A stretch of DNA of 64,000 nt from Spirochaetia bacterium (GCA_022768865.1 JALELH010000018.1:44215-108214), one strand, 5' to 3'. Shown: positions 52,277 to 62,113, numbered from the stretch's first letter. The notes: generated by a model from the sequence alone, not told the origin. Translations and numbers: made by a program.

Positions 52277-53367
52277 TTAAGCTTATCCCATTTTCCGTCT
52301 TTAATTTCATATACAAAGGTGTTTTCCCTTCTGTAATTTTCATAAGGCTCACCAGGAAGAAAAGTGCAGAAAAGCTGATCATAATCAGGAAGCAGTGCCG
52401 TTACTTTCTGTCTTTTTTTTGGATCAAGTTCAAGAAGAACATCATCCATAAGTAAAACAGGTTTATTTCCCGTAATCTGATTATAAAAAACAGCCTGGGC
52501 AGTTCTTAAAACAAGAGAAATCAGCCTTCGTTGCCCTGTAGATGCTTTAGGAATAAATGCACTTCCGTTTCTTTCAAAGACAATCCTGTCCCTGTGGGGT
52601 CCGCTCAATGTAGTTCCACGTACAACTTCCATTTTCCTGTTTTTTTCAAGATATTCTTTAATTATATAGTCAGCTTCTAATCCTTCAGCATTTTCTTTCC
52701 ATGACGGAAAATACCTTACATGAACTCCATCAATTCCAGTTACTTCTTCATAAATCCTGTCAAAAATCTGATTGAATTTAAAAATTGCAGATTTTCTTTT
52801 TTTCTGAATTTCAATTCCATTTTGAACAAGCTGAATATCGTAAGATTCAACAAGGCTTAGATTTTTTTGTGAAAGGCATAAATTTCTGCTTTTTAAAACC
52901 TTTCTGTACCGCCTTATTACATCGATATACATTACATCATACATGCTTAAAGACTGATCAATAAAAAACCTTCTTCTTTCCGGTGCACCAACAGCAAAAT
53001 CCATATCATCATGACTGTAAAGAACACATGGAATTGTGTTAATAAGTTCTTTTCTGTCATGAATTATTTTTCCGTCTTTTTCAATGAACTTTTTCTTGTC
53101 TTTTATTTTAAGAAGGGTAGTGTGGGTAGTTTTATTTTCTTCAGTAAACATGGAATGAATTCTCATTTCACATTCATTGTTTTTAATTATTTCACTTTCC
53201 TGATTTGTCCTGAAGGATGACCCATAGGCACAATAATAAAGTGCTTCAAGAAAATTGCTTTTTCCCTGTCCGTTTTCACCTACAAAAAAAACCTCCCTTG
53301 AAAACAAGTCAATGGTTTCATTGGAGAGGTTTCTGAAATTATAGGGAGTTAAGGATTTAAAAGGCAA
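52273..53367 (-). CDS. recF: DNA replication and repair protein RecF
   Basis: 364 residues. SMC-like ATPase: Walker A GENGQGKSNFLEALYYC, signature STGQRRLISLVLRTAQ and Walker B PVLLMDDVLLELDPKKR. Loads RecA at single-strand gaps. 16 nt after dnaN, with no visible Shine-Dalgarno other than GAAAGAATAGGA. Confidence 0.95.
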   Translation of the reverse strand: MPFKSLTPYNFRNLSNETIDLFSREVFFVGENGQGKSNFLEALYYCAYGSSFRTNQESEIIKNNECEMRIHSMFTEENKTTHTTLLKIKDKKKFIEKDGKIIHDRKELINTIPCVLYSHDDMDFAVGAPERRRFFIDQSLSMYDVMYIDVIRRYRKVLKSRNLCLSQKNLSLVESYDIQLVQNGIEIQKKRKSAIFKFNQIFDRIYEEVTGIDGVHVRYFPSWKENAEGLEADYIIKEYLEKNRKMEVVRGTTLSGPHRDRIVFERNGSAFIPKASTGQRRLISLVLRTAQAVFYNQITGNKPVLLMDDVLLELDPKKRQKVTALLPDYDQLFCTFLPGEPYENYRRENTFVYEIKDGKWDKLK

Positions 53368-53383
53368 TCTCTTTAATAAAATC

Positions 53384-54502
53384 CTATTCTTTCTGCATTG
53401 GCATGATTATGTGGAAATAATCAGAAGCTGGTTCAGGCCTCATGGTAACAGCCTTCATTTCTTCCGTAAATTCAAACACAATCCTGTCTGTATCAATACC
53501 GCGTAAAGGTTCATCAACATAGCGGAAATTCATTGCAATGGAATATTCCTGACCTGCATACATACAAGGAATTTCTGCATCTGCACTACCAAAATCAGCC
53601 TGTGCCGAAGAAATTTTCAAAACTCCGTCTGAAATGTTAAAGTAAATGCGGCCCGCCTTTTTATCAACCATCTGGGAAACACTTTTAAGTGCATTTACAA
53701 GGTCAGCTTTTTCAACCTGGAAACTATGTTCCTGATGTTCGGGAATTACAGGCTGATAATTAGGAAAGTTTCCGTCTAGAAGAACAGAGCCGAATTTATA
53801 ATTTCCAAACTTAAAGAAAATCATTCTATCAACAACAGCAATAAATATATTTCCTTCTTCAGGAGCATGCTTTAATACAATGTTAAGAATTTTCGGATGA
53901 ACAATGGCAGAAGGAAAGTCACTGATTCCTGCAAGGACTTTTTTAGAAGCAAAGCTCAGTCTTCTTCCGTCTGTAGAAACCAGGTTAAGATTATCACCTT
54001 TCTTTTCAAAATATACACCGTTCATAAAATAGCGTGTTTCATCTTCACTTACGGCAAAATAAGTCTGGGCAATCATTTCCTTAATTTCCTTTGAAGAAAC
54101 TTCAAAATAAGGAACATTATCTGCACTGAAGAAGTCAGGAAATTTTTCCTGAGACATAGACTTCATTTCAAATTTATTTTTTTTATCAAGGGTGCTGATC
54201 TTTACCTTTACAGACTGTTCTTCATTGTTTTCCTGATTAAATTCAATTTCTCCGGAAGGAAGTGCATTAAGAATACCAAGAAATTTATCACAATAGATTG
54301 TTGTAGAACCTTCTTCTATAACCTGAACAGGAATCTGTGTTTCGTAATTAATTTTTACATCAGTAGCCTTTATGATAAGCCTGTTATCCTGTGCACTGAT
54401 TAAAATATTAGACAAAATTGAAGTAGCATTCTTTGTAGAAATAATTTCCTGTGCAATTGAAACTTCTTTAAGCATCAAATCCCTGTCAAAGGTAAATTTC
54501 AT
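53384..54502 (-). CDS. dnaN: DNA polymerase III beta subunit (sliding clamp)
   Basis: 372 residues with the three-domain clamp fold: IKATDVKINYETQIPVQ, SEDETRYFMNGVYFEKKGDNLNLVSTDGRRLSFA and the C-terminal MPMQKE tail close to the family's MPMRL end. Holds polymerase III on DNA. Shine-Dalgarno GGAG. 297 bp separate it from dnaA, and that gap holds the origin candidate. Confidence 0.97.
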   Translation of the reverse strand: MKFTFDRDLMLKEVSIAQEIISTKNATSILSNILISAQDNRLIIKATDVKINYETQIPVQVIEEGSTTIYCDKFLGILNALPSGEIEFNQENNEEQSVKVKISTLDKKNKFEMKSMSQEKFPDFFSADNVPYFEVSSKEIKEMIAQTYFAVSEDETRYFMNGVYFEKKGDNLNLVSTDGRRLSFASKKVLAGISDFPSAIVHPKILNIVLKHAPEEGNIFIAVVDRMIFFKFGNYKFGSVLLDGNFPNYQPVIPEHQEHSFQVEKADLVNALKSVSQMVDKKAGRIYFNISDGVLKISSAQADFGSADAEIPCMYAGQEYSIAMNFRYVDEPLRGIDTDRIVFEFTEEMKAVTMRPEPASDYFHIIMPMQKE

Positions 54503-54583
54503 AATATTCTCCTACAGCAAAAAGTGCATAAATAAATATGCATTAGTTTGCATAAATATACATTTTTAGAATTCACAGTGCTA

Positions 54584-54790
54584 CAAATTTATAAATTTAT
54601 AAATTTTAGTAATAGTAATAATAGGAAACGTGAATTCATTAGTAATTTTCCTATTTTATTATATTATTTAAATTTACAGTGTGGATAAATATGATAGTTA
54701 AATTCACAAGTTTTACACTTATCCACATTGTATATGTTTATCCACAACTTTTCTACATCATGATATCATAAATGGTAATAGTTTTCCACA
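54584..54790. other. oriC: Replication origin candidate (dnaN-dnaA intergenic)
   Basis: Contains three perfect DnaA boxes TTATCCACA, at 54680-54688 (-), 54719-54727 (+) and 54738-54746 (+), plus TTTTCCACA (54782-54790) and a weak TTTTCTACA (54749-54757). Next to them are ATAAATTT repeats (54584-54607) and six consecutive TAG/TAA triplets (54607-54624), which resemble the DnaA-trio unwinding element. Genes on the left point left and gyrBA points right. The remainder of the 297-bp gap is AT-rich without other features. Confidence 0.8.
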
Positions 54791-54799
54791 TTTAATTTT

Positions 54800-56266
54800 T
54801 TATAGTTTCTTATATTCTTTTATTTTATTTTTAATAATCTGAAGAGTATCGTTCATACTTTCATCAGTCTGAAGCAGGCCTTCTATTTTTTTATTGCTGT
54901 TCATTATTGTGGTGTGGTCTCTTCCGCCAAGTTCACCTGCAATTTCTGTAAATGTTCTGTCTGTCATTTTTCTTGCAAGGTAAACGGCAATATGGCGAGG
55001 CATGGCAAATTTTGGGTTTCTGGCAGTTCCTTTTATGTCGGCAATCGTAATGTTATAGTAGTTGCATACTACCTTTATGATGGTATCAATTGTTATAGTT
55101 TCATCTGTTGTAGTTTTTATGTTGTCTACAAGAAGTTTTTTTGCCATTTCAAGGCTTAAAGTCTTTTTGGTAAGTTCAGCATATCCTATTATTTTGTTAA
55201 GGCAGCCTTCAAGTTCACGTACATTGGATTTTACAGATTTAGCAATAAAATCAAGAATTTCTTCCGATAATGATATACCTGTTTCCTGTGCTTTTTTCTG
55301 CAGAATGGCTTTTCTTGTTTCGTAATTAGGTGCCTGAAGATCTACTGAATTTCCCTGTGCAAAGCGTGAAACAAGTCTTTCTTCTACACCCTTTAATTCT
55401 GAAAGAGGTTTATCACAGGTAAAGACCATCTGTGAATTTTTCTGGGAAAGTGCTTCAAAAGTATGGAAAAGTTCGTTCTGAAGTCCTTCTTTGCCAGTTA
55501 AAAACTGAATGTCGTCAATTAAAAGGACATCCAAATTCCTGTACTTTTTTGCAAACTTGTCCATGGTTTTTTCGCGGATAGATTTTGTAAACTCATTGGT
55601 AAAGCTTTCCAGATTCATATAGCAAATCTGCGGATTTTCTTTTTCTTCCGTAGGATTATTATAAATGTAATTTCCGATGGACTGCATTAAGTGGGTTTTT
55701 CCAAGGCCTGTTCCACCGTAAATTAGCAGAGGATTAAACTTTTTTCCTGGTTCCTTTGCTACTGCAAGGGATGCACTGTAAGCATAATCATTATTGTCAC
55801 CTACAACAAAGCGTTCAAAAGTGTAATCTTCTCTTAACTGAAAATGCTTCTTTTTTTGTTTTGGTAATGATGGCTTTGTAATACCGTTATTTTCTTCTTT
55901 TATGGTAACAGATTCTTCTACAAAGGTGTCAGTTTTGTTATCATTTTTGGTGACAGATACAGATGCAGATACTGTAACAGGTTCTTCTTTTTTTATTTCA
56001 TTTTCGTAAACAGGCTTTATGGTAACTTCTCTTGCACATAGAATTTTTATTCTGTCTTTTATGTTCTGGATATAGCCTTTAGAATTCATATAGTTAAACA
56101 TAAATTCTGACGGAAATGAAACAGTAAGTTCAGAATTTGAATCTTCTATATATTTTATTGTTCCATACCAGAGATCAAATTCACTGGCATTGTTGTTTGA
56201 AATATATTCCTGATGAATGTTGTTGAGGACTTCGTCCCAAAAAACTTTAAAATTCTGACTACTCAT
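54800..56266 (-). CDS. dnaA: Chromosomal replication initiator DnaA
   Basis: 488 residues. Domain I (~1-85), a long variable linker (~90-150), AAA+ domain III (Walker A YGGTGLGKTHLMQSIG, Walker B VLLIDDIQFLTGKEG) and domain IV with the box-binding GGRDHTTIMNSNKKIE. Starts replication by melting oriC. Promoter TTGAAT-17-TATAAT lies 8 nt from the ATG, so the mRNA appears leaderless. Divergent from gyrB. Confidence 0.97.
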   Translation of the reverse strand: MSSQNFKVFWDEVLNNIHQEYISNNNASEFDLWYGTIKYIEDSNSELTVSFPSEFMFNYMNSKGYIQNIKDRIKILCAREVTIKPVYENEIKKEEPVTVSASVSVTKNDNKTDTFVEESVTIKEENNGITKPSLPKQKKKHFQLREDYTFERFVVGDNNDYAYSASLAVAKEPGKKFNPLLIYGGTGLGKTHLMQSIGNYIYNNPTEEKENPQICYMNLESFTNEFTKSIREKTMDKFAKKYRNLDVLLIDDIQFLTGKEGLQNELFHTFEALSQKNSQMVFTCDKPLSELKGVEERLVSRFAQGNSVDLQAPNYETRKAILQKKAQETGISLSEEILDFIAKSVKSNVRELEGCLNKIIGYAELTKKTLSLEMAKKLLVDNIKTTTDETITIDTIIKVVCNYYNITIADIKGTARNPKFAMPRHIAVYLARKMTDRTFTEIAGELGGRDHTTIMNSNKKIEGLLQTDESMNDTLQIIKNKIKEYKKL

Positions 56267-56274
56267 AAACTCAG

Positions 56275-56303
56275 ATTATATCTGAATTTTTTTATGAATT
56301 CAA
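56275..56303 (-). promoter_or_regulatory. Promoter of dnaA
   Basis: Minus-strand TTGAAT (56298-56303), 17-bp spacer, TATAAT (56275-56280). No DnaA box lies here, so autoregulation would have to act elsewhere. Confidence 0.65.
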
Positions 56304-56350
56304 TTTTGAATTTTTGTTTGATTTTTTTCTATATATAAGTATCTGATTTA

Positions 56351-56379
56351 TTGAAATTTTTATGCCTTTTTATTATAGT
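56351..56379 (+). promoter_or_regulatory. Promoter of gyrB-gyrA
   Basis: TTGAAA (56351-56356), 17-bp spacer, TATAGT (56374-56379). Leader of ~40 nt with AAAGAGGAAA as Shine-Dalgarno. Confidence 0.7.
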
Positions 56380-56423
56380 TTAATCTCTTAAATTACTGAT
56401 TTTTACAAATAAAGAGGAAATAA

Positions 56424-58403
56424 ATGGCTGAAAATAAAGAATACGGTGCCGAAAGCATTCAGGTTTTGCACGGACTTGAAGCAGTCCGTAAGCGTCCTGG
56501 CATGTACATTGGTTCTACAGGTCCAAATGGAATTCATCACCTTGTTTATGAAGTTGTAGATAACAGTATTGATGAAGCCATGGCTGGCTATTGTGACAAC
56601 ATTATTGTTGCCCTAGAAAAAGACGATATTTGCCGTGTAGAAGACAACGGACGCGGTATTCCTGTTGCAATAAATTCTAAAGAAAAGAAAAGTGCCCTTG
56701 AACTTGTTTTAAGTCAGTTGCATGCAGGCGGAAAGTTTGATAAATCAACTTATAAAGTTTCAGGCGGTCTGCATGGTGTTGGCGTTTCCTGCGTAAATGC
56801 TCTTTCTGTATGGCTTACTGCAGATGTTTACCGTGATGGCGGACACTTTTTTCAGAAGTATGAAACTGGCATTCCAAAAACAAAGGTTGAGCGTATAGAA
56901 GATTCTGACAAGCATGGAACTGTAATCCGGTGGAAGGCAGACGGTTCAATCTTTAAAGAAACTACAACATACGATTTTGATGTTTTGATTTCAAGACTTA
57001 GGGAACTTGCTTTCCTTAACCCTGGAATAAAAATTACTTTCCGCGACGAACGTCTTGAAAATCCAAAGGAAGTTGTTCTTAAATTTGAAGGCGGAATCAA
57101 CGAGTATACAAAATACCTTAACAACGGTAAGAAAGTTATTCCTGATGAACCTATTTACATTACCGGTGAACAAAGTGACGTTATTGCTGAAGTTTCCATG
57201 CAGTATAATGACAGCTACGAAGAAAGCATTTATTCTTATGTAAACGACATTAATACTCACGAAGGCGGAACTCATCTTGAAGGCTTTAAAAATGCCCTTA
57301 CATTTGTTTTGAATAAAGCCCTTGATGGAAACGATAAGCTTTTTAAGAAACTAAATCCAAAAGTTGACAGAAACAAAAAGCCAAGTGATTCTGACAAGAA
57401 AAAAGAAATAAAGATAGAACGCCTGACTGGTGACGATGTGCGCACAGGTATTGCCGCCGTTGTTTCTGTAAAAGTTCCGGAACCTCAGTTTGAAGGTCAG
57501 ACAAAGCAGAAGCTCGGAAACACAGAAGTCCGTTCCATTGTTTATTCCCTTGTTTCAGAAAAGTTGACCTTGTGGTTTGAGCAGAATCCTCAGCTTTGCA
57601 CCATGATTCTTGAAAAGGCAGTAAACGAAGCCATAGGCCGCATAAAGGCACGCAAGGCCGTTGAAACAAACCGTAAAAGCGGAATGGATTCTTTTGGGCT
57701 TCCTGGAAAACTTGCAGACTGTTCATCAAAAAATCCTGAAGACTGTGAAGTTTACATTGTCGAAGGAGATTCTGCCGGCGGTTCAGCAAAGCAGGGCAGA
57801 AACCCAAAAACACAGGCCATTCTTCCTTTGTGGGGTAAAATGCTCAACGTAGAAAAAGTTGACCCTTCAAAAGTAATGAACAACGAAAAGCTTCAGCCTG
57901 TAATAGCTTCACTTGGCACCGGAATTGGAAAAAACTTCAACATAGAAAAGCTCCGCTATCATAAAATCATAATCATGGCAGATGCTGATGTTGACGGTGC
58001 CCACATTTCAACACTGCTTATGACTTTCTTCTTCCGTTTTATGCCGGAACTTATAGAAAAAGGCTACGTTTACATTGCCATGCCACCACTTTACCGCGTT
58101 GAATACAAAAAGCAGAAATTCAAGAGGTTTGTATTTAGTGATGAAGAACGTGATAAGGCTCTTGCAGATCTTGGAGAAAACCGCGACAAGGCAGAAGTCC
58201 AGCGTTATAAAGGTCTTGGTGAAATGGAATGGCAGGAACTTAAGGAAACAACCATGTCTCCTGAAAACCGCAAAATGAAGCAGGTTAAAATAACAGATGC
58301 AAAGCTTGCAGACCAGGTATTCTCTGTCCTTATGGGTGACGATGTAGATCCCCGCCGTAAGTTCATTGAAGAAAATGCAGAGTATGCCACACTGGACGTT
58401 TAA
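56424..58403 (+). CDS. gyrB: DNA gyrase subunit B
   Basis: 659 residues: GHKL ATPase (RPGMYIGSTGPNGIHHLVYEVVDNSIDEA, GGKFDKSTYKVSGGLHGVG), transducer and TOPRIM region (IVEGDSAGGSAKQGRNPKTQAILPLWGKMLN; MADADVDGAHISTLLMTFFFRFMPELI). It lacks the ~170-residue insert of the longest Gram-negative GyrB. Works with GyrA to introduce negative supercoils. 23 nt before gyrA. Confidence 0.97.
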   Translation: MAENKEYGAESIQVLHGLEAVRKRPGMYIGSTGPNGIHHLVYEVVDNSIDEAMAGYCDNIIVALEKDDICRVEDNGRGIPVAINSKEKKSALELVLSQLHAGGKFDKSTYKVSGGLHGVGVSCVNALSVWLTADVYRDGGHFFQKYETGIPKTKVERIEDSDKHGTVIRWKADGSIFKETTTYDFDVLISRLRELAFLNPGIKITFRDERLENPKEVVLKFEGGINEYTKYLNNGKKVIPDEPIYITGEQSDVIAEVSMQYNDSYEESIYSYVNDINTHEGGTHLEGFKNALTFVLNKALDGNDKLFKKLNPKVDRNKKPSDSDKKKEIKIERLTGDDVRTGIAAVVSVKVPEPQFEGQTKQKLGNTEVRSIVYSLVSEKLTLWFEQNPQLCTMILEKAVNEAIGRIKARKAVETNRKSGMDSFGLPGKLADCSSKNPEDCEVYIVEGDSAGGSAKQGRNPKTQAILPLWGKMLNVEKVDPSKVMNNEKLQPVIASLGTGIGKNFNIEKLRYHKIIIMADADVDGAHISTLLMTFFFRFMPELIEKGYVYIAMPPLYRVEYKKQKFKRFVFSDEERDKALADLGENRDKAEVQRYKGLGEMEWQELKETTMSPENRKMKQVKITDAKLADQVFSVLMGDDVDPRRKFIEENAEYATLDV

Positions 58404-58426
58404 TTTTTACTTTACAGGATTAGAAA

Positions 58427-60910
58427 ATGATTGAAAAAATAAAATACGAAGAAAGACAGACTCCGGAAGGAGGCTATGTTTTAACGGCACCTATTGAACA
58501 CGAAATGCAGCGTTCATTTATTGACTATTCCATGTCTGTTATTGTTGAACGTGCACTTCCTGATGTAAGGGACGGCTTAAAGCCTGTTCACCGCCGTATT
58601 CTTTATGCCATGGCAGAAGAAGGATTGACTTCCGGTGGAAAAACAAAAAAATGTGCAACCGTAGTCGGTGATGTTCTTGGACGCTATCACCCTCATGGCG
58701 ATGCTTCAGTTTATGATGCCATGGTTCGTCTTGGACAGGCTTTTTCTTTAAGGTACATGCCTGTTACAAAGCAGGGCAACTTCGGAGGAATTGACGGATC
58801 TCCTGCAGCTGCTTACCGTTATACAGAAGCAAAAATGTCCAAAATTGCCGAAGTAATGGTAGACGACATAAAAAAGGACACTGTTGACTTTAGTCCAAAC
58901 TTTGATGATACAAGACAGGAACCTAAAGTTCTTCCTGCAGCCTTTCCGTTCCTTTTGTGTAACGGTTCTACAGGTATTGCCGTTGGTATGGCAACAAACA
59001 TGCCGCCGCACAACCTTAGGGAAGTTGGAGCTGCCATCTGTGCCTACATAGACAACGAAAACTGTTCAATTGATGATTTGATGCAGTACATAAAAGGTCC
59101 TGATTTCCCGACCGGTGGAATCATCTTTGGCAGAAAAGGAATTGCTGATGCCTATAGAACAGGGCGCGGAAAAATACTTTTGCGTGCACGCTTTACAATA
59201 GAAGTTGATACAAAGGGCAAGGAAAAAATTGTATTTACGGAAATTCCTTACCAGACACGCACAACGGATTTAGTTACAAAAATAGGTGAACTTGCCCGCG
59301 ACGGCGTAATAGAAGGCATAGAACGTGTAAATGACGGAAGCCATGGAGACGAAGTCCGCATAGAAATAGACATCAAAAAAACAGCCATTGCAAAGGTTGT
59401 AATAAACCAGATTTTTGCCAAAACGGCACTCCAGTCAAGCTACGGAATCATAAACCTGGCTTTGGTTCCATCCGGAAACGGACTTGCACCGCAGGTTTTA
59501 AACCTTAAGCAGCTGATAAAATACTTTGTAGACCACCGGGACCAGGTAATTACACGCCGAACAAAGTTTGACCTTGGCGTTGCAAAAAAGAAAGAACACA
59601 TTCTTGAAGCTAAAATTACAGCTGTTGACTGCGTAGACGAAGTAATTCAGATAATCCGTTCTAGCAAAGACGAACCTGAAGCCAAAAAGAGGCTTGAAAA
59701 ACGTTTTGGTTTTGATGAAGAACAAAGCCAGGCAATAGTAGACCTGCGCCTTGGCGTGCTTACATCATTGCGCATAGACGAACTTAAGGTAGAACTTGAA
59801 CAGGTTCGTGCAGAAATTGCACATCTTGAAGATTTGCTTGCATACCATGAAAAGATTTTAAACCTTATTAAAGAAGAAACAAATGCCATCGTTGAAAAGT
59901 TCGGCGACGACAGAAAAACAGACATTGTTGCAGGTGAAGTAGAAACAATAAATGTAGAAGACATGATCAAGGAAGAGGATATGGTTGTCCTTATTTCCAA
60001 GGTAGGCTACATAAAGCGTGTTCCTGTTTCACAGTATAAGAGCCAGGGCAGGGGAGGCAAGGGAACAATCTCTGCCAAGCTTGTAGAAGAAGACTACATA
60101 AACCAGATGTTCGTAGCGTCTACCCACGACTACCTTATGTTCATTACAACGGCAGGAAAAGCCTACTGGGTAAAGGTTCATGAAATACCAGAAGCAGGCA
60201 AGACAAGCCGCGGAAGCCACATAAAGAGCCTTCTTAAAGTAAGTGCCAACGAAGACATTACTACAACCGTAGCATTAAAGGACTTTAAGGATGATGAATT
60301 CCTGTTTATGGCAACGGCAAACGGCGTAGTAAAAAAGACGCCTACAAGTGAATTTAAAAATGCAAAGGACCGCGGAACAACGGCAGTCCGCCTTGATGAC
60401 GGAGATACTCTTGTAAGCTCAATTTTGACTTCCGGCAATGACGAAATTCTTCTTGTAAGCCGTCGCGGACAGGCTTTGCGCATAGAAGAAAATGATGTGC
60501 GCCCAATGGGCAAAACAAGCCGCGGCGTTGCAGGACTAAAGCTTGGATCAAGCGATGAACTTGCATCTGCCATCAGAATAGAAAAAGAAGAAGATGCCCG
60601 CATCCTGGTAATTACAGAAAAAGGAATCGGCAAGCGTGTAGATCCTGCTGAATTTAATTCCCATGGCAGGGGAACAGGCGGCCAGAAAATCTTTGGCAAC
60701 GTAGACGACAAGGGGGAAATAATCGGTGCCCTCTGCGTCCGCGAAAGCGACAGCATAATGTGCATTACAAGCCAGGGAACTTCTGTCCGTGTAGAAGCAA
60801 AGGACATTACAATCCAGGGCAGGGGTGCAAGCGGAATCAAGGTTGTTTCCATAACAGATCCGGACTACCTTGTAGGAGTAGACCGCATAGCAAGCGACGA
60901 AGAAAAGTAA
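58427..60910 (+). CDS. gyrA: DNA gyrase subunit A
   Basis: 827 residues. Catalytic Tyr in AAYRYTEAKMSKIAEVM; QRDR region GRYHPHGDASVYDAMVRLGQAFSLRYM; six-bladed C-terminal wrapping domain with the GyrA-box-like repeat QYKSQGRGGKG. The residue corresponding to E. coli Ser83 is Ala (HPHGDA), a state associated with lower quinolone affinity. Followed by a terminator. Confidence 0.97.
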   Translation: MIEKIKYEERQTPEGGYVLTAPIEHEMQRSFIDYSMSVIVERALPDVRDGLKPVHRRILYAMAEEGLTSGGKTKKCATVVGDVLGRYHPHGDASVYDAMVRLGQAFSLRYMPVTKQGNFGGIDGSPAAAYRYTEAKMSKIAEVMVDDIKKDTVDFSPNFDDTRQEPKVLPAAFPFLLCNGSTGIAVGMATNMPPHNLREVGAAICAYIDNENCSIDDLMQYIKGPDFPTGGIIFGRKGIADAYRTGRGKILLRARFTIEVDTKGKEKIVFTEIPYQTRTTDLVTKIGELARDGVIEGIERVNDGSHGDEVRIEIDIKKTAIAKVVINQIFAKTALQSSYGIINLALVPSGNGLAPQVLNLKQLIKYFVDHRDQVITRRTKFDLGVAKKKEHILEAKITAVDCVDEVIQIIRSSKDEPEAKKRLEKRFGFDEEQSQAIVDLRLGVLTSLRIDELKVELEQVRAEIAHLEDLLAYHEKILNLIKEETNAIVEKFGDDRKTDIVAGEVETINVEDMIKEEDMVVLISKVGYIKRVPVSQYKSQGRGGKGTISAKLVEEDYINQMFVASTHDYLMFITTAGKAYWVKVHEIPEAGKTSRGSHIKSLLKVSANEDITTTVALKDFKDDEFLFMATANGVVKKTPTSEFKNAKDRGTTAVRLDDGDTLVSSILTSGNDEILLVSRRGQALRIEENDVRPMGKTSRGVAGLKLGSSDELASAIRIEKEEDARILVITEKGIGKRVDPAEFNSHGRGTGGQKIFGNVDDKGEIIGALCVRESDSIMCITSQGTSVRVEAKDITIQGRGASGIKVVSITDPDYLVGVDRIASDEEK

Positions 60911-60930
60911 AAACGTCATTCAATTAATGT

Positions 60931-60966
60931 AAAAAAACCGTCTGTAGAAATGCAGGCGGTTTTTTT
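60931..60966 (+). terminator. Terminator of gyrBA
   Basis: ACCGTCTG / CAGGCGGT stem (60937-60944 with 60953-60960, one G-T pair) preceded by an A-run and followed by TTTTTT. Confidence 0.88.
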
Positions 60967-60980
60967 GTATTCTTGCTGTC

Positions 60981-61856
60981 ATGTGGATTCTTCTTGTTTT
61001 TATTTACGGAATCATAAAGGGCTTAAGGGAAATCTGTAAGAAAAAGGCACTGGAAAAAAATTCAGTAATGGAAGTTCTTTTTGTCTATACTTTGATTTCC
61101 CTTGTAATCTGCACGCCGCAAATTCCCAACGCCATGGGGTTAAATGTCAGGCAGTATTTTTATGTAGCATTAAAAGCCTTTGTAATTTTTGTTGCGTGGA
61201 TAGCAGGCTTTAAGGCAATAAAAAAACTTCCCGTAAGCCTTTACGGCATCCTTGATTTATCCCGGGTACTTTTTGCAACCCTGCTGGGCGTTTTCTTTCT
61301 GGGGGAATCTATTACGTTTTTTAAGGCCATCGGCCTTGCTTTTGTAAGTGCAGGCCTGCTTTTGCTTAAGTTCAATCCTTTCAGAAAAAAAGCCTTGCCT
61401 GTCGGTGAAGTAAATAGTGCAGACAAAAACAGTCAAAAAATATTTTTTGTTTTTCTTGCTTTTATTTCCTGCATCCTTAATGCCGTGTCGGGTCTTTTAG
61501 ATAAAATCCTTATGAAGGAAATGAATTCCAGCCAGCTTCAGTTCTGGTATACGCTTTTTATGGTTATCTATTACGGCATTTATGTCCTTGTGCGCAGGAT
61601 AAAAATAAGCAGTGGCGTGTGGAAAAACATCTGGGTGTGGCTTCTGGCCGCAGGCCTTATTGCCATGGACAAGGCACTTTTCATTGCCAACGGCTACCCT
61701 GAAAGCCAGATAACCATCATGACCCTTATAAAGCAGAGCAGCGTAATAATTGCAATAATTGCAGGAAAATTTGTCTTTAAGGAAAAAGACATCCTGCATA
61801 AAATACTGTGTTCCGCAGTCATCATAACAGGAATAATCTTCGGCATAATGGGGTAG
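60981..61856 (+). CDS. EamA/DMT-family transporter
   Basis: 291 residues with ten membrane helices in two EamA (PF00892) halves, each ending in a conserved pattern (SLYGILDLSRVLFATLLGVFFLGESITFFKAIGLAFVSAGLLLL; ITIMTLIKQSSVIIAIIAGKFVFKEKD). Exports or imports small metabolites; substrate unknown. It starts 15 nt after the gyrA terminator. Confidence 0.88.
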   Translation: MWILLVFIYGIIKGLREICKKKALEKNSVMEVLFVYTLISLVICTPQIPNAMGLNVRQYFYVALKAFVIFVAWIAGFKAIKKLPVSLYGILDLSRVLFATLLGVFFLGESITFFKAIGLAFVSAGLLLLKFNPFRKKALPVGEVNSADKNSQKIFFVFLAFISCILNAVSGLLDKILMKEMNSSQLQFWYTLFMVIYYGIYVLVRRIKISSGVWKNIWVWLLAAGLIAMDKALFIANGYPESQITIMTLIKQSSVIIAIIAGKFVFKEKDILHKILCSAVIITGIIFGIMG

Positions 61857-61863
61857 GGAGTGG

Positions 61864-62113
61864 AAAAGAAAGCGGTAACCGAGGCACTCTGAAGAATGAA
61901 GTTTTTTAAGCAGTTCCTTGACAGTGCAAGTTGCAATAAAATAATTATTTTGAAAAAACGCCGTAGGCAGGTTCAGGCATGAAAAAAAAATCTGCAGGAG
62001 CGAAGCAATCTTTACAAGAATTGCGAATGCAATTCTTGAGTCGAAAGTTACAGCATGTCCTGGCTTCTAAAAAATCATTTACTTTCGACCTGGTTCTGCC
62101 GTAAGGCGTTTAT
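61864..62113. repeat. Composite repeat region with nested hairpins
   Basis: The 259-bp gap after the EamA gene combines parts of other repeats. 61864-61894 matches the element at 39444-39474 (29 of 31). 61958-61996 is related to the left arm at 12328 (ACGCCGTAGGCAGGTTCAGGC) and 62083-62113 to its right arm (CCTGGTTCTGCCG...AGGCGTTTA). Between the arms lie a perfect hairpin CAAGAATTGC/GCAATTCTTG (62015-62038) and GTCGAAAGT / ACTTTCGAC (62040-62048 with 62081-62089). No coding signal. Confidence 0.75.

Noticed and set aside
56267-56423. Origin in the dnaA-gyrB gap
   Set aside because: AT-rich but contains no DnaA box; the boxes are on the other side of dnaA and at 46.2 kb.
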